In this document: positions 21,101-27,931 of the stretch, in pieces
Layout: every line of letters begins with the position of its first letter
How positions within the stretch are numbered: position 1 is the first letter of the stretch
Assembly (NCBI GenBank): GCA_948146395.1
Contig: OX411552.1
Coordinates: 14,244,957 to 14,308,956, forward strand
Direction: 5' to 3'
Source of the DNA: Fragum whitleyi
Taxonomy: Eukaryota > Mollusca > Bivalvia > Cardiida > Cardiidae
Length of the DNA stretch: 64,000 nt
Notes under the pieces: model-generated
Databases searched by the model: none
The model's input: only the letters and a program-made list of their open reading frames with translations
What the model was told of the DNA's origin: nothing
Made by a program: the position numbers and the translations under genes

Positions 21101-21920
21101 AGCTCAGTCCGGAATAAATCATGAAACAAATGAAAACAGTGATTACCAAATGAATTCGAGCCGTGTAGACAATGGGCACTTTTTGATGCCTGGTACAAGG
21201 GAACCTATGCACATCAAGTCTATAGGATCTCTAACGGATAAGTTCAACGCGATGAACTACAATGAAGAAACAGCTGGCAATAAACACCTTGACGCTATTC
21301 AGGAGAATATAGGCGCAAAATCTGCCACACAAACAGACCCATCTGAAGTGTCACCACCACTACCACCGCGGACATACACGACATCTGACGAAATAAGGAA
21401 ATCCAGAACAGCTGAAGCACCTAAGCCAGAAACTGAGGCCCCTAACAGTTACATTCCGGACTATGATCGATACAATCCTAGTCAATTTACCTCTCCCCAA
21501 ACACATTTAAGTAAATTCAACTCTCCACAACCGTTCACAAGGCAAACCAGATCAGAAAGTAACATTAGACCAGCACCACCTGTCAAATACCCTAAACCTT
21601 CAAATCCTAGCTCACATCCCTATCACCAAAACACACCAGTCGCTAATGGCGGCATAGGTCTGAGCAACCATGACATGAATAGATATGGTGTGGCACAGAG
21701 CCAGGGTGTGTCAGAAGAGCGGGATGAAGGGTACCGAGCTCAGCTCCGCCGGGCGGCCAACATCAACCCTTCAGCATTTACTGGCTATGGAAGTTTGAAA
21801 CCCACTCTGCCGCACAGTGGTCGAGCTAGCCTAGGTTCGAGTTATCAGAGTCAAACATCGACAGCTGTTGTAAAACCAACTGTGATGAATAACCATGAAG
21901 TATCTTATATGGCATTCTGA
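2063..21920 (+). CDS. Formin with N-terminal DEP domain (gene span, 14 exons)
   Basis: Predicted actin nucleator and elongator. Joining the 14 exons gives 4863 nt, 1620 residues, with every phase agreeing. Seen in the protein: a DEP domain at about 10-70, a coiled coil at 280-327, a short proline tract (PPPLPPRP, 369-376) in place of a long FH1, an FH2 domain at about 394-797, and a tail at 798-1620 rich in Ser, Thr, Pro, Asn and Gln. FH2 landmarks are KLKTLDW at its start, the lasso, KRIVICMKCL where the actin-contacting isoleucine lies in other formins, and GNYLNG at 600-605. There is no FH3/GTPase-binding domain and no recognisable autoregulatory DAD. A central FH2 plus long C-terminal tail recalls the FHDC1/INF group, but subtype is not proven. 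DEP domains usually bind membranes, GPCRs or small-GTPase partners, so recruitment of the formin to membrane is inferred. The 5' end is uncertain because the first DEP helix is poorly represented. Confidence 0.88.
3105..4026 (+). other. Formin intron 1
   Basis: Opens GTAAGT and closes TTTCAG. AT-rich, with no repeat family or reading frame that I can recognise. Confidence 0.75.
4027..4209 (+). CDS. Formin exon 2: FH1-like tract and start of FH2
   Basis: Encodes residues 348-408. HPPPLPPRPGR is the whole FH1-like tract, which is much shorter than usual. KLKTLDWNRIIL then begins the FH2 lasso with its conserved Trp. Flanked by TTTCAG and GTAAGT, phase 1 at both ends. Confidence 0.9.
4491..4653. 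repeat. 163-bp palindromic element, copy 1
   Basis: Near-complete inverted repeat from TAAGGTAATGGACCCG to its complement, with a centre around TTTCCTCATG...CATTAGGAAA. It has the same length as copies at 9657, 43151 and 49697. Type: non-autonomous foldback element (MITE). Confidence 0.85.
4654..5869 (+). other. Formin intron 2, part without features
   Basis: No exon, repeat family or structural RNA recognised. A short minus-strand open frame at 4987-5169 shows no family resemblance. Confidence 0.5.
5870..6027. repeat. 163-bp palindromic element, copy 2
   Basis: Left end GGTAGTTGACCCATAAAAG, right end ACGGGTGAACTACCTT, centre CCTAATGATCATTAGGAAAC. Diverged but complete. Confidence 0.8.
6028..6870 (+). 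other. Formin intron 2, middle part
   Basis: No supported exon. Overlapping short open frames on both strands around 6226-6462 show no recognisable domain or codon preference. Confidence 0.45.
6871..7419 (+). repeat. Mollusc-type dispersed repeat, copy B
   Basis: Begins AGCTCACCTGAGCACTACG and ends near TTTAGGGTCATTGTGTCCCTCTTG, the same ends as copy A. The interior is shorter, with phrases such as CCACTGGGCCGATTTCAA and GTTCTTTGGGTGACCC each present about twice. Confidence 0.75.
7472..7500. repeat. (ATTC)n microsatellite
   Basis: About seven ATTC units, 20 bp upstream of the exon 3 acceptor. The same motif expands inside the ACAGTTAACAACATCG element family elsewhere in the window. Confidence 0.9.
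7521..7590 (+). CDS. Formin exon 3 (FH2)
   Basis: Completes residue 409 and encodes through TDDNPTIWHTMQEPTIDSEE, the FH2 lasso/linker segment with the usual T-x-W pattern. Acceptor TTAATCAG, donor GTGAGA; enters in phase 1 and leaves in phase 2. Confidence 0.88.
7628..8491 (+). repeat. Mollusc-type dispersed repeat, copy C
   Basis: Starts TTTTTAGCTCACCTGAGCAC just after exon 3 and ends GGCCCTCAGGGTCCTCTTGT. The interior is about five units of 145 bp, marked by GTGCCATATCACGG or close variants near 7825, 7971, 8109, 8262 and 8406. This internal unit differs from the 170-bp unit of copy A, so two subfamilies share the same ends. Confidence 0.8.
8540..8640. repeat. Foldback sequence
   Basis: Inverted repeat with arms TTAGACTGGTCCCACTGTCG and CGACAGTAGGACCAGTCTAA around a loop of about 30 nt. 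Single copy in the window. Confidence 0.65.
8978..8996. repeat. Poly-G tract
   Basis: An uninterrupted run of about 18 G, in intron 3. Such runs are prone to length error in assemblies. Confidence 0.9.
9204..9291 (+). CDS. Formin exon 4 (FH2)
   Basis: Encodes LFSNPELSDTDGATLYDDLI and a basic end RRGRSRQQ, the FH2 linker. Acceptor TTTCAG, donor GTACAT; leaves phase 0. Confidence 0.85.
9421..9604. repeat. Foldback element with 45-bp arms
   Basis: Left arm ATTTAATAAAAATACTCAGT through TTCGGCAAGAATT; right arm AATTCTTGACGAAATATTGA through TTTATAAAATG. The interior of about 90 bp is unrelated to the other families. Confidence 0.7.
9657..9819. repeat. 163-bp palindromic element, copy 3
   Basis: TAAGGTAGTGGACCCGTAAA at the left, GGGTCCACTACCTTA at the right, with the centre CCTAATGAAAATCATTAGGA. 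This copy is a good reference for the family. Confidence 0.9.
9972..10050. repeat. Short hairpin element (CTGCCTATA family), copy 1
   Basis: Almost perfect palindrome: GCGAAACAGTTGTAACTGCC, then a short ATA-rich turn, then the complement. Related copies are at 12902, 19335, 35591 and 38161. Confidence 0.8.
10351..10501. repeat. CCCTGCGTTCAGG foldback element, copy 1
   Basis: Ends CCCTGCGTTCAGG and its diverged complement; the centre is a strong hairpin, CTTTGCACGCGCACTT against AAGTGCGCGTGCAAAG. Related: 25832, 38061, 46669 and 60512. Confidence 0.8.
10640..11140 (+). repeat. Dispersed repeat related to 26228-26575
   Basis: Shares an ordered set of phrases with the later copy: GTTGGCGTTG, CAAACTTTAACCT, GATATCT, an AACTTTGCATATGTG-like stretch and TAATCATCCAGCA. 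Both copies are decayed. Confidence 0.5.
11145..11534. repeat. ACAGTTAACAACATCG-type element, copy 1
   Basis: Terminal inverted repeats (decayed ACAGTCCTTCGTGAAATTG at left, TTTACGATGTTATAACTGT at right) and an internal hairpin GCTAATTTTGTTCATCTTGA against its complement near 11405. It ends 28 bp before formin exon 5. Confidence 0.8.
11563..11770 (+). CDS. Formin exon 5 (FH2 knob)
   Basis: Encodes residues 462-530, from LVSIYDTERSKRIVICMKCL through HIEKTLHYVRKKGAG. This is the helical knob with the D-x-x-R-S-x-x-I-x-I pattern that holds the actin-contacting isoleucine in other formins. Acceptor TTTTCAG, donor GTAGGT, phase 1. Confidence 0.9.
11905..12012. repeat. CATAGGGATCCGAA palindromic element, copy 1
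   Basis: Arms read CCCATAGGGATCCGAAATTA and its diverged complement; a second copy is at 22002-22094. Nested inside the larger repeat. Confidence 0.75.
12228..12349. repeat. (GAAT)n microsatellite, about 30 units
   Basis: A long uninterrupted tract growing from the GAATGAATG motif that is part of the host element. The translated poly-HSFI open frame on the minus strand is an artefact of this tract. Confidence 0.95.
12716..12832 (+). CDS. Formin exon 6 (FH2)
   Basis: Encodes QLDHPEYLVFELSKVDHFTD through TQWHLFEIG; the pattern E-x-F-x-x-x-L and the R-L-E-F-I-R-F-R helix are typical of the FH2 post region. Acceptor TTTTACAG, donor GTAATG, phase 1 in and out. Confidence 0.88.
12902..13006. repeat. 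Short hairpin element, copy 2 (centre duplicated)
   Basis: Arms ACGAGGGATGAGTGCAACC and complement; the central hairpin around TAAGTGCCTATA occurs twice, suggesting slippage at the turn. Confidence 0.75.
13363..13411 (+). CDS. Formin exon 7 (FH2 micro-exon)
   Basis: A 49-nt exon encoding EQQLRELNIACNELTN, a helix of the FH2 core. Acceptor ATTTCAG, donor GTAGGA; enters phase 1, leaves phase 2. Confidence 0.85.
13572..13699. repeat. ACAGTTAACAACATCG-type element, partial copy 3
   Basis: Only the right third is present, from TCATCTTGAACAAAATTAGC to TCACGATGTTACTTACTGT. Confidence 0.75.
13751..13836 (+). repeat. Duplicated acceptor region before exon 8
   Basis: Two direct copies of about 38 bp, 48 bp apart, each with TTTTCTAATACTTGTCT and CAATTGTTGTGG or CAATTGTTTTGG. 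The second carries the acceptor GGCAG; the first has GGTAAAG at the same place. Confidence 0.85.
13837..13966 (+). CDS. Formin exon 8 (FH2 signature)
   Basis: Encodes residues 586-629 with LLAVGNYLNGNTDFGQADGY followed by LNRLKDT, the best conserved FH2 block (GNYMN...G...GF.L..L.KL.DT). Donor GTAAAA, phase 0. Confidence 0.93.
14440..15330 (+). pseudogene. Non-LTR retrotransposon remnant (endonuclease region)
   Basis: Plus-strand fragments carry apurinic-endonuclease motifs: a piece with RVNSDHEV...LLLEMCQLI, then after a frame change VNGRLHSDRERGKFTF, STVDYVLTN and STDHAPILFSI, which holds the catalytic Asp-His pair. Frame changes and stops follow at 14830 and beyond, and no reverse-transcriptase core is seen. 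A dead LINE fragment lying in formin intron 8, in the same orientation as the gene. Confidence 0.75.
15482..15610 (+). CDS. Formin exon 9 (FH2)
   Basis: Encodes residues 630-672, from DGKGSLLEFVLKTYCQIYES to FRLPEPSNMRHAAQ; corresponds to the LLHF/LLEFV block after the FH2 signature. Acceptor TTTTTCAG, donor GTAAGG, phase 0. Confidence 0.9.
15936..16004 (+). CDS. Formin exon 10 (FH2)
   Basis: Encodes VSFEGIQDALTNLLSDLKNA and REK, an amphipathic helix of the FH2 post/coiled-coil end. Acceptor TTACAG, donor GTGAGG, phase 0. Confidence 0.87.
16005..17020 (+). other. Formin intron 10
   Basis: AT-rich. The only structure noted is a small palindrome at 16357-16383 (ATTACGCATTTAACGCAAAT). No exon-like frame joins in phase. 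Confidence 0.6.
17021..17102 (+). CDS. Formin exon 11 (FH2)
   Basis: Encodes LLDKKARKDAIRPTDSFRVT and AENFFAA, leading into the last FH2 helices. Acceptor TTTCTCTAG, donor GTAAGA; leaves phase 1. Confidence 0.85.
17148..17393. repeat. GAGCC(A/T)GTGCGTGACATTTCC element, copy 1
   Basis: Starts TATGAGCCAGTGCGTGACAT and ends with the complement near 17393; a central GTCAGCCTG...CAGGCTGGCC hairpin is near 17310-17335. Other copies are at 35279, 52404, 53034 and 56634. Confidence 0.8.
17394..17990 (+). other. Formin intron 11, part without features
   Basis: AT-rich sequence without a repeat family or exon that I can support. Confidence 0.5.
17991..18108. repeat. ACAGTTAACAACATCG-type element, partial copy 4
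   Basis: Contains GTTGATCTTATCATTTTTAG, TGTTTGGAATGAGTG and GACAGTCAATTT in the family order; the end is lost. Confidence 0.7.
18213..18277. repeat. Short hairpin element (AGAAATTGCTTGT), copy 1
   Basis: Palindrome GAAAAGAAGAAATTGCTTGT followed by its complement. Related copies at 46554 and 48562. Confidence 0.8.
18381..18475 (+). CDS. Formin exon 12 (FH2)
   Basis: Encodes LEVIGSQEKILQDVRDVFLR and TARYFQVDNID, equivalent to the 'LLKEY F' segment near the FH2 end. Acceptor TTGTTCAG, donor GTAAGT; enters phase 1, leaves phase 0. Confidence 0.88.
18737..18865 (+). CDS. Formin exon 13 (end of FH2)
   Basis: Encodes residues 755-797: VTPQQFFHIFAVFLHDCKYF followed by a basic helix with RRLAKERFELEFKFKG. 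The P-x-x-F-F-x-I-F-x-x-F motif is the FH2 terminal block. Acceptor TTGCAG, weak donor GTATTT, phase 0. Confidence 0.9.
19119..19163. repeat. (AAT)n microsatellite
   Basis: Interrupted AAT/AAC-poor tract in formin intron 13. Confidence 0.9.
19335..19410. repeat. Short hairpin element, copy 3
   Basis: GTCAGTGCAAAACTATTGTA through AAGTGCCTATA and complement, ending 38 bp before the last formin exon. Confidence 0.8.
19449..21920 (+). CDS. Formin exon 14: disordered tail and stop
   Basis: One 2472-nt exon encoding residues 798-1620. The tail is low in hydrophobics and rich in Ser, Thr, Pro, Asn and Gln, with many Ser-Pro and Thr-Pro sites. SH3-ligand-like tracts are PVVPPKP (844-850) and SPPLPPR (1432-1438). 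A basic stretch (SKLKNSMIQKFSGGHSNKRE and the next 15 residues) could bind membrane or microtubules. The last residues, YMAF, would fit a class II PDZ ligand. No DAD or WH2 sequence is evident. Acceptor TTTCCAG; ends in TGA. Confidence 0.9.
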   Translation, partial: SAVDLHGYGSFRAGVTEGIYSSRLTDPKTSTLTRDEKLNKTPTETTPVVPPKPTHQDTRKLTNSTDHLDHSPKPLTSTPPSSEKLYKPLPKTPQTSANHNPTSPKLQTPNYENQSVLNKYYPEQPRNHKDQHFANTNGNGGGTIENTTDGRDIDKDKKNQQFSLRAWLKKEREQVKREIESDSNTESTPVSPNSKKSNNSTRSFSKLKNSMIQKFSGGHSNKREASSKDRKTKDKRTDGYPEPIVERQEIAAVSSQFNSPVGYYPTEPVQNSPLQNVQYNTPPQGSHYDPHQNSPFNQPQSVHVRSPYNQTTQTNPAHNTPHTHQNGQHSKPFMSNRNDDSYNIQNTHLQSPPFNQYKYVSPRNQYLSDQDYDYNLSNPSNPDVVISPIDDLDQDDIQENFNVNSVPNRSDQRDTPHKVSRSDELMNTMAIDATPEPTQVQRTSSDNIRNRLFVQQHNTPTKLSHVSPTVHRAPNNPASTNNYENQMSYPFQSESTPFHNKQKFNEMGNIADGMENSSQPSTNEINTPRHNRFGRTNKHSPNDKKVTSRHPAQSGINHETNENSDYQMNSSRVDNGHFLMPGTREPMHIKSIGSLTDKFNAMNYNEETAGNKHLDAIQENIGAKSATQTDPSEVSPPLPPRTYTTSDEIRKSRTAEAPKPETEAPNSYIPDYDRYNPSQFTSPQTHLSKFNSPQPFTRQTRSESNIRPAPPVKYPKPSNPSSHPYHQNTPVANGGIGLSNHDMNRYGVAQSQGVSEERDEGYRAQLRRAANINPSAFTGYGSLKPTLPHSGRASLGSSYQSQTSTAVVKPTVMNNHEVSYMAF

Positions 21921-21973
21921 ACGCTAAAAATTTGCAATGAAATTGTCCTATTGGATTTTTACAAATGCTTACA

Positions 21974-21979
21974 AATAAA
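21974..21979 (+). promoter_or_regulatory. Candidate polyadenylation signal of the formin gene
   Basis: AATAAA 54 bp after the stop codon, the nearest canonical hexamer. Confidence 0.5.
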
Positions 21980-22001
21980 TTAGTTTTCCGCACGGTTCGT
22001 A

Positions 22002-22094
22002 CATAGGGGTCCGAATTTATCCCCCTTCCACCATATAGACCAATAATATTATTGGTCTATATGGTGGAAGATGGGTAAATTCGGATCCCTATGA
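22002..22094. repeat. CATAGGGATCCGAA palindromic element, copy 2
   Basis: CATAGGGGTCCGAATTTATC at left, AATTCGGATCCCTATG at right; centre ACCAATAATATTATTGGT. It lies directly after the formin stop and may be in its 3' untranslated region. Confidence 0.8.
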
Positions 22095-23016
22095 GTTCGA
22101 AAGAAGGAAGCTTAATTGGACTACTTATATAGAATGAAATTCTAAGTTAGTCATAAGATTTGTTTTTAACTTTTTATTTCAGATAAAGGGCTCTAACTTC
22201 TTTTTTACTCTCTGTCTGTTAGATAAACATCTTTGTACGTAATATAACCTACGTCATGGACGTACAGTTAATCCATGAAATATGTTTGTTTTCTGTTTTA
22301 CCTGGGTTTTATTGCTCTTGTGAAATGCTCATGTAAATGAGCTGAGAACGTTTTCTTCACAGCCTTTCTTCACAACCTCGATAATGGCCTTTTTTAATTA
22401 TTTATTGTTATGACAGGTATTCTAAATATTTCCATTTATAATGCGACGAAGCATATATTGACGTGATTTCGCCTGCCTGATAACCAAAACTTAATGTGAT
22501 CAGTCCTTCTAATAATAGAAACAATTTGCATATACATGATCTTAGCTAGAACCACTATCGCATTTTCTTAATCCTGAAGGTTTTGTAAAATATAAATAGA
22601 ATGATATGTTAGTGTTTAAAAACAAAAAACGTTATCTTGTCTCGAGAGAAATAATTACGTCTCGGCAAAGCCTCTTCATGTTGTATTCTCCCAACCTCGA
22701 CCAGATAACGTTGATACAGTCAATCTTGCTTGAGTGACTACCTCTCTTAATCGACCGTTTTTAAAATCCCCATCTTCCAGTCAAATTATTTTCAAAAGTA
22801 TGTATTATAGGAATAAAGATTCATGAAAATGAATCTCATGTTGTTAAAACTTACCAGAATCGTCTCAATGAGACGATTCTAAAATGAGTTTTAAAAAACA
22901 TAGGATTATTGAGAATTCCGAAACATCATACAATCAAATTATGTTTCTTATTTGTTAACAAAGTGCAGTAAGCGACTGTTCGCTTTAACGGCCGCTTTTT
23001 ATTTGGCCGGTTAGCC
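22095..23016. other. Intergenic, two small palindromes
   Basis: No gene. Foldbacks at about 22629-22709 (outer arms GTTATCTTGTCTCGAG / CTCGACCAGATAAC) and about 22838-22901 (centre GAATCGTCTCAATGAGACGATTC). Confidence 0.6.
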
Positions 23017-23596
23017 CGTTAAGCCTAGTTTACATTTGCCACGGTCGCCGTACGATATCGCAGCCTCTGATTTTTCTTACGATTTTTTGGACATCGCAGA
23101 CAGCTATGGGCTGCGACGTATGTGTTCACAAAGCCGCACGATGACCGTGCGATTTTTAATTATATATGATCGGGTCATACCTTAATGAGACCGTACGGGT
23201 CCCGTGAGATATCACAAGGTAATCGTGAGATTCCCGTGCGGATATCGTACGGGTTCCGTACGGATATCGAGAGAGTGTCGTGCGGTCATCGCACAATTCT
23301 ACGGGTTTAATTTTGAATGTTTGATAGTTAAGATATCGTGCGATTTCCGCGCGATCATCGCAAGGCTTCCATGCGATGTCCGTGCGGCGACCGTGCGGTG
23401 TCCGCAGAAGGCTACGGGCTTGCGATTTTTAAAGATGTGTATAACATTTTTTTAAACGAGATCGTAGGTGTCTGCGGTGCCTGTAAGACCGTGCGATGAT
23501 CGCACGGGCACCGTCTGACACCGCACGATTTTATGCTTACGGCGATATACGGGCGCCGTACGGGCTCCGTAGGCCAAATGTAAACGAGGCTTTAGT
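23017..23596. repeat. GC-rich mosaic element with CGTGCG modules
   Basis: Ends are inverted repeats: TAAGCCTAGTTTACATTTGC at left and AAATGTAAACGAGGCTTTA at right. Inside, variants of CCGTGCG, ATCGCAC and CCGTACGG recur dozens of times. It is a sharp GC island in AT-rich DNA. A relative is at 42990-43476. Confidence 0.7.
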
Positions 23597-23901
23597 GCTC
23601 GCTTATAACATGTTACTGTATTTACAAACACTAAGATATTATTCTCTATATAAACCATACTTTTGTAGGATTTGTGAATCTCCACTTTAATAGTTTTTTT
23701 TTTGCCGAATGGTTAATGATGTAATAAGAGTGATAAGCATTTTGTTATTCTTAACTTACGTGACGGTAACAGTTTAATGATTTTGTTACTGATAGAAATG
23801 TTTAGATAGCTATTTTTCGAAATAATATTAATTGTTTGAAAAAGTTGTTGTTATTATTGTTGCATTGTCTTTCCCCTTTTCATTTTCTGATACCATGAAA
23901 T

Positions 23902-24063
23902 AAAGATGGTGGAACCGTTAAAGGTCCACAAAATTTCGGAACTCAGGATTTTTAACAATGTTGACCGAGGTTTCCTAATGAAAATCATTAGGCAACCTCG
24001 GTTAACACTGTTAAAGTTCACCATTCCTAAAACGTTGCGGAACTATTACGGGTCAACTACCTT
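23902..24063. repeat. 163-bp palindromic element, copy 4
   Basis: Left GGTGGAACCGTTAAAGG, centre CCTAATGAAAATCATTAGGC, right ACGGGTCAACTACCTT. Confidence 0.85.
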
Positions 24064-24689
24064 AATAAGATATGTGCACGACATTTACCACATTTTTACA
24101 TGTGAGCGAGACACTCATTACGGGTATCCTGAATAACCACACAAAGCACAATTAAATTTTGCAGACCTCTTGAAGAGAGGTTAGACTATATCTATCTTCA
24201 GAGCTCAAAGTGAACACTCAAACTTTGCAGACGTACGGGTTTGCCAGTCTTTGCTCTGTATTTATGCAAATGAAATTTTAAGGCATGTTACGGACAGGCA
24301 CATGGGCGTCTTATGGGACCAACCGGGGCGTTCGGCATTCAGACGACACCCACTGCCTTGTGTTGAGCATAACTCTGTAATCTAATGAACGCCTGGCTTG
24401 AAACTTGGCACTTATATTCCTTTCATGAATACGATGTGCAGTGCACAAGAACCACGAGTCTACCTAGATTTTTTGTCGAAATATTGACATTTGTCTTTTA
24501 AACATACTAGGCGACATCAAGCAGTGTGACGGGCGAAAGGCATGACAATTTGGCACCTTGTTGGTTTTACGTTGTAAAACTTTTCAGAATGCCATCATTT
24601 AACATAAAATCTCATCTCATGTGGCTTGGAGAGGATGAATTATTAATACGCGTTTCTGAAGACATTTTTGTTGTAAGAATAGCAGACAA
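24064..24689. other. Intergenic, no supported feature
   Basis: A 110-residue open frame at 24526-24858 runs into the repeat that follows and matches no family I recognise. Confidence 0.45.
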
Positions 24690-25345
24690 ATTGTTTTATT
24701 ATACTCCAGAGAACATTCTAGCATTTTCATTGGCTAATGCTGACCTGATAAATATTGATATCTGCGGCCGCTCCGGTATATCTTCTATTTCCTTAAGGCG
24801 CCTCGCTGGGAACATGGACAATAGTTCGAAACGGTTACGGATGGCCACAATCCCCTAGCTTCGCTGATAACTCGACCCGAGTAAACACGTTATGTTACAG
24901 TTAAAAGCATGTCAGTCAATAAGATACATGTTCATGCTGATATAAAAGCTGATGAATACCATTCGATTTTCTTAATCGATCCATTTACAGTGCTAATTTT
25001 CTTGTAAAAATCAGCCAAGCATCGCTTTTTTACCACAACATCTCAGAATGACGTTATAACTACCTATGACGTCACTACATGTTTACCTTTCATTTGGGGC
25101 GCATGGGAGGATTATGGTAGAAATTGGTGCACACCAAGACCTTAGTTAGACGAAAGACAGATATTTAGTCGAAAACTTTGAAGTATAATAGATTCGTAAT
25201 ACATTTTTGTCGAGGTATATGACGATTTATTCCCGGCTAGAAAAAAATAGGTCGAATAGAAAAATGCGGCTCGAATGACATCGTTTTTTCCAGCCGTGGA
25301 TAATTTGTCTTATAAGAGGACAAGAAAACGTATGACTAATAAAGT
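24690..25345 (+). repeat. 650-bp dispersed element with TGACGTCA, copy 1
   Basis: Shares ordered blocks with the reverse complement of 31795-32495: GCATTTTCATTGG, CTTAAGGCGCCTCG, TTCGCTGATAA, ATGACGTCAC, then a terminal hairpin TGACGATTTATTCCCGGC. The hairpin arm here is decayed on one side. Confidence 0.75.
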
Positions 25346-25831
25346 TTTGATAGCATTGGTTGGTAGATGGTCGATAAAAGACATGTTTTAGGGCCAGGCC
25401 TTGGGCGAAGATCTGTCTTTCTATTATGAATATTGTATTAAGCGACCATTCTCATAAGCGACCACTTTTTGGTGGTCCCCTCAGAGGTCGCTTAATACAA
25501 GTTTTACTGTATATAACCAAAAGACATTTCGTCTTTGGAATACCAAATTGTTGCATCTAACGATTTCTTAATGATACCATATCCTAGAAAAGGTCACAAT
25601 TTCACATAAAATACTAGTTGCCATGAGGAAATAAATAATTTATCTGGGTTTGTGCAGATATTCGTGATTATCGTAACCGCAGACAGGTTTTTGAGTTTAG
25701 ATAATGTTCCTAGACATATAGTCGATAAAAGTCAGGTTTATAGGACCGCATTGGCTGTTCTAATATCGCAGGGCTTTTGGACAATCTACTGTGAACTTTC
25801 TTTCAGACAAGTTGAACGTAACCGAATCCCG

Positions 25832-25952
25832 CCCTGCGTTCGTGATGACAATACGGTTCAAAATGTTTGTAAATAATACCTCGCTTTGCGCGTGCAAAGC
25901 GGGGTAAAAATTACAAACAGTTTGCGCCGTTTTATCATCCTGAACGCAGGGT
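25832..25952. repeat. CCCTGCGTTCAGG foldback element, copy 2
   Basis: CCCTGCGTTCGTGATGACA at left, TATCATCCTGAACGCAGGG at right, centre CGCTTTGCGCGTGCAAAGCG. Confidence 0.85.
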
Positions 25953-26227
25953 AGAATCGGAAAGTTACTGGTGTGGCTTGGCGAGTTGATTCACTATTTC
26001 ATGAAGAGATTTGGGAACGGCTCGTTTTAACGCCATTAAGACGCAAGTAGTGCATTCTTATAGAGCGATAAGGTTTTTAGTTTCATACTTTCAAGAATTC
26101 AAATTAGTTTATAGCCGCTATCAAAGTAACATGTAACCAATCAAACTGTTCATCTTTTCCGGAAGTTTCATGTTGATCTACGTCACGATCTACAAAAAAA
26201 TTTCAAAATGTCTCCAGTGGTCGACTC

Positions 26228-26575
26228 AATTGTCAGGCCGGCTTTTTCTCCTACCAGTTTTTAGATCGGCTGTTTCCGAGAAAGCCGAGGTATTGTGATC
26301 ACGTTGGTGTTGGTGCTGTTACTGGCGTTGGCGTAGGCGATGGCCTTTGTGTGTCAAACTTTAACCTTGGACATATCTGTTGTTTTAAAGATATCTTTGT
26401 GTAACTTGGCATGTGTGATCACCATCACAAGACCTTTCAAGGCTGCGGCAATGGCGGGTTACTCCGCGAACATTTTTTGAAGAGTAATGCCCCCTTTTTT
26501 CTACTTAGATGTGTTGCATTATCCAGCACCTGAAGCCAAGCGTTGCCCCTGTTGGCTTTGCTCTAGTTTTAATTA
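26228..26575 (+). repeat. Dispersed repeat, copy 2 (see 10640)
   Basis: Contains GAGAAAGCCGAGGTATTGTG near its start, then GTTGGTGTTGGTG, CAAACTTTAACCTTGGACAT and TTATCCAGCACCTGAAG in the same order as 10640-11140. Confidence 0.5.
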
Positions 26576-27365
26576 TGTTTTCGCCTATATTTTTTGCAAG
26601 TCATTTGTAATGCCAAATTTAGGGGCGTGCATTGTCAACCATCAAGTGAACTTGAATTAGCAAGAAAAGAAAAGTAAAATCGGTGTTCCATTTACACTTT
26701 ACTTATTACTGAAGTAAAACAAGTTTAACAAAAACAAAAGCGGTTATAATATAAAAGCGTCGGTGGTACAATTATGGTGGGTAAACAATGATTTTCTCAA
26801 CATGTCCTTGGACAAATGAAGGTTGTTTTCTTTTTGTCCAGAACAAAAATATCGTTTTCTCCAAAAAAAGTTATAGAATGAAAATTAAGAAAACAATGTT
26901 TTTAATCAAGAAAATTCTAGAACTAATATGCGTTTTCTTCCTCCGATACCAGATTTAGGGTAATTTATTCCCCAGATCATTTTTGAACCATTCAAAGGTT
27001 TGCCCGTCTTTGTCTGGTATTAACTTTTCTCCGGACAAGTTCCCTTAAAAAAGCCCATCTCACACAAGTCGGGCTTGTTAACTCCACTCTTCTATACATA
27101 CATTAACATATAAACACACTTTAGAGAAGGTTTCGTAGGTATATTAATAAATTAAGAGTTGGTGAATGAGGGTTAAATTAAAATCAATAATTTAAGAAAA
27201 ATCTACTACATGTAACACATGTTTGATGTGTTTGGAACAGCTGCATGGTTCGTGTTTTAGATTAGAAATTTACATTGAAGTTTGGACAACTTAATTTACT
27301 GACAGCTTGAAATTTGAAAATTGTGACACGACACGTTCATAGTACCGTGTGAGAACTCTGAAAAA
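26576..27365. other. Intergenic, no supported feature
   Basis: AT-rich and without repeat families or frames that I can identify. Confidence 0.5.
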
Positions 27366-27604
27366 TATCCCGTCAAGCGAAAAGGGACCATCTTGGTAGT
27401 CCGTAAAATGTCGACACCAGTCAGACTGCGCGAAATGCGCAGGCTGACTAGGGTCGAAATTTTTCGAATTTGGCTGATTTTCTGAGATTCTAGAATTATC
27501 AATCTACCATTCCGTAAAAGAATATTGGAAATGCGACCTCCGTTTGACTTATGATGGACCCGATCTCATTTTCATATATTTATTTAACAGATTTCCCGGT
27601 CGGT
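27366..27604. repeat. GTGACCCGTCA element, decayed copy 1
   Basis: Keeps CCGTCAAGCGAAAAGGGACC, the core hairpin AGTCAGACTGCGCG / CGCAGGCTGACTAGG and a damaged right end. Confidence 0.7.
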
Positions 27605-27931
27605 GTTTAACGAATAATTATGCAGTAATGTAGAGTCTGCAAGTTCATAAGTTCAAGGTCACAATGAAATGGTCAAAGCTAAAAACGGGGTTGGCTTATC
27701 GATTCGATAGTTCGTTCCATTATTCTGACATGAGAAGTTGATGTTGAAATTACTTGCCAAATTGGATTCCGTCATTCGGCGATGCAGAGCCAAAAAATCA
27801 AAATCGAAGTAAGCTAAAAGTGTCTTCATTATAATGAAAATAATGCAAGATTTTTTTTTAAATGACTTTGCGTCATAAGCTGTCAGTGTAGGACAGAAAA
27901 GGAAGCGCAAAAATCTGGTGTGTTTACAACC

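Noticed and set aside
24526..24858. 110-codon open frame
   Set aside because: Its second half lies in a dispersed repeat whose other copy (31795-32495) does not keep the frame.
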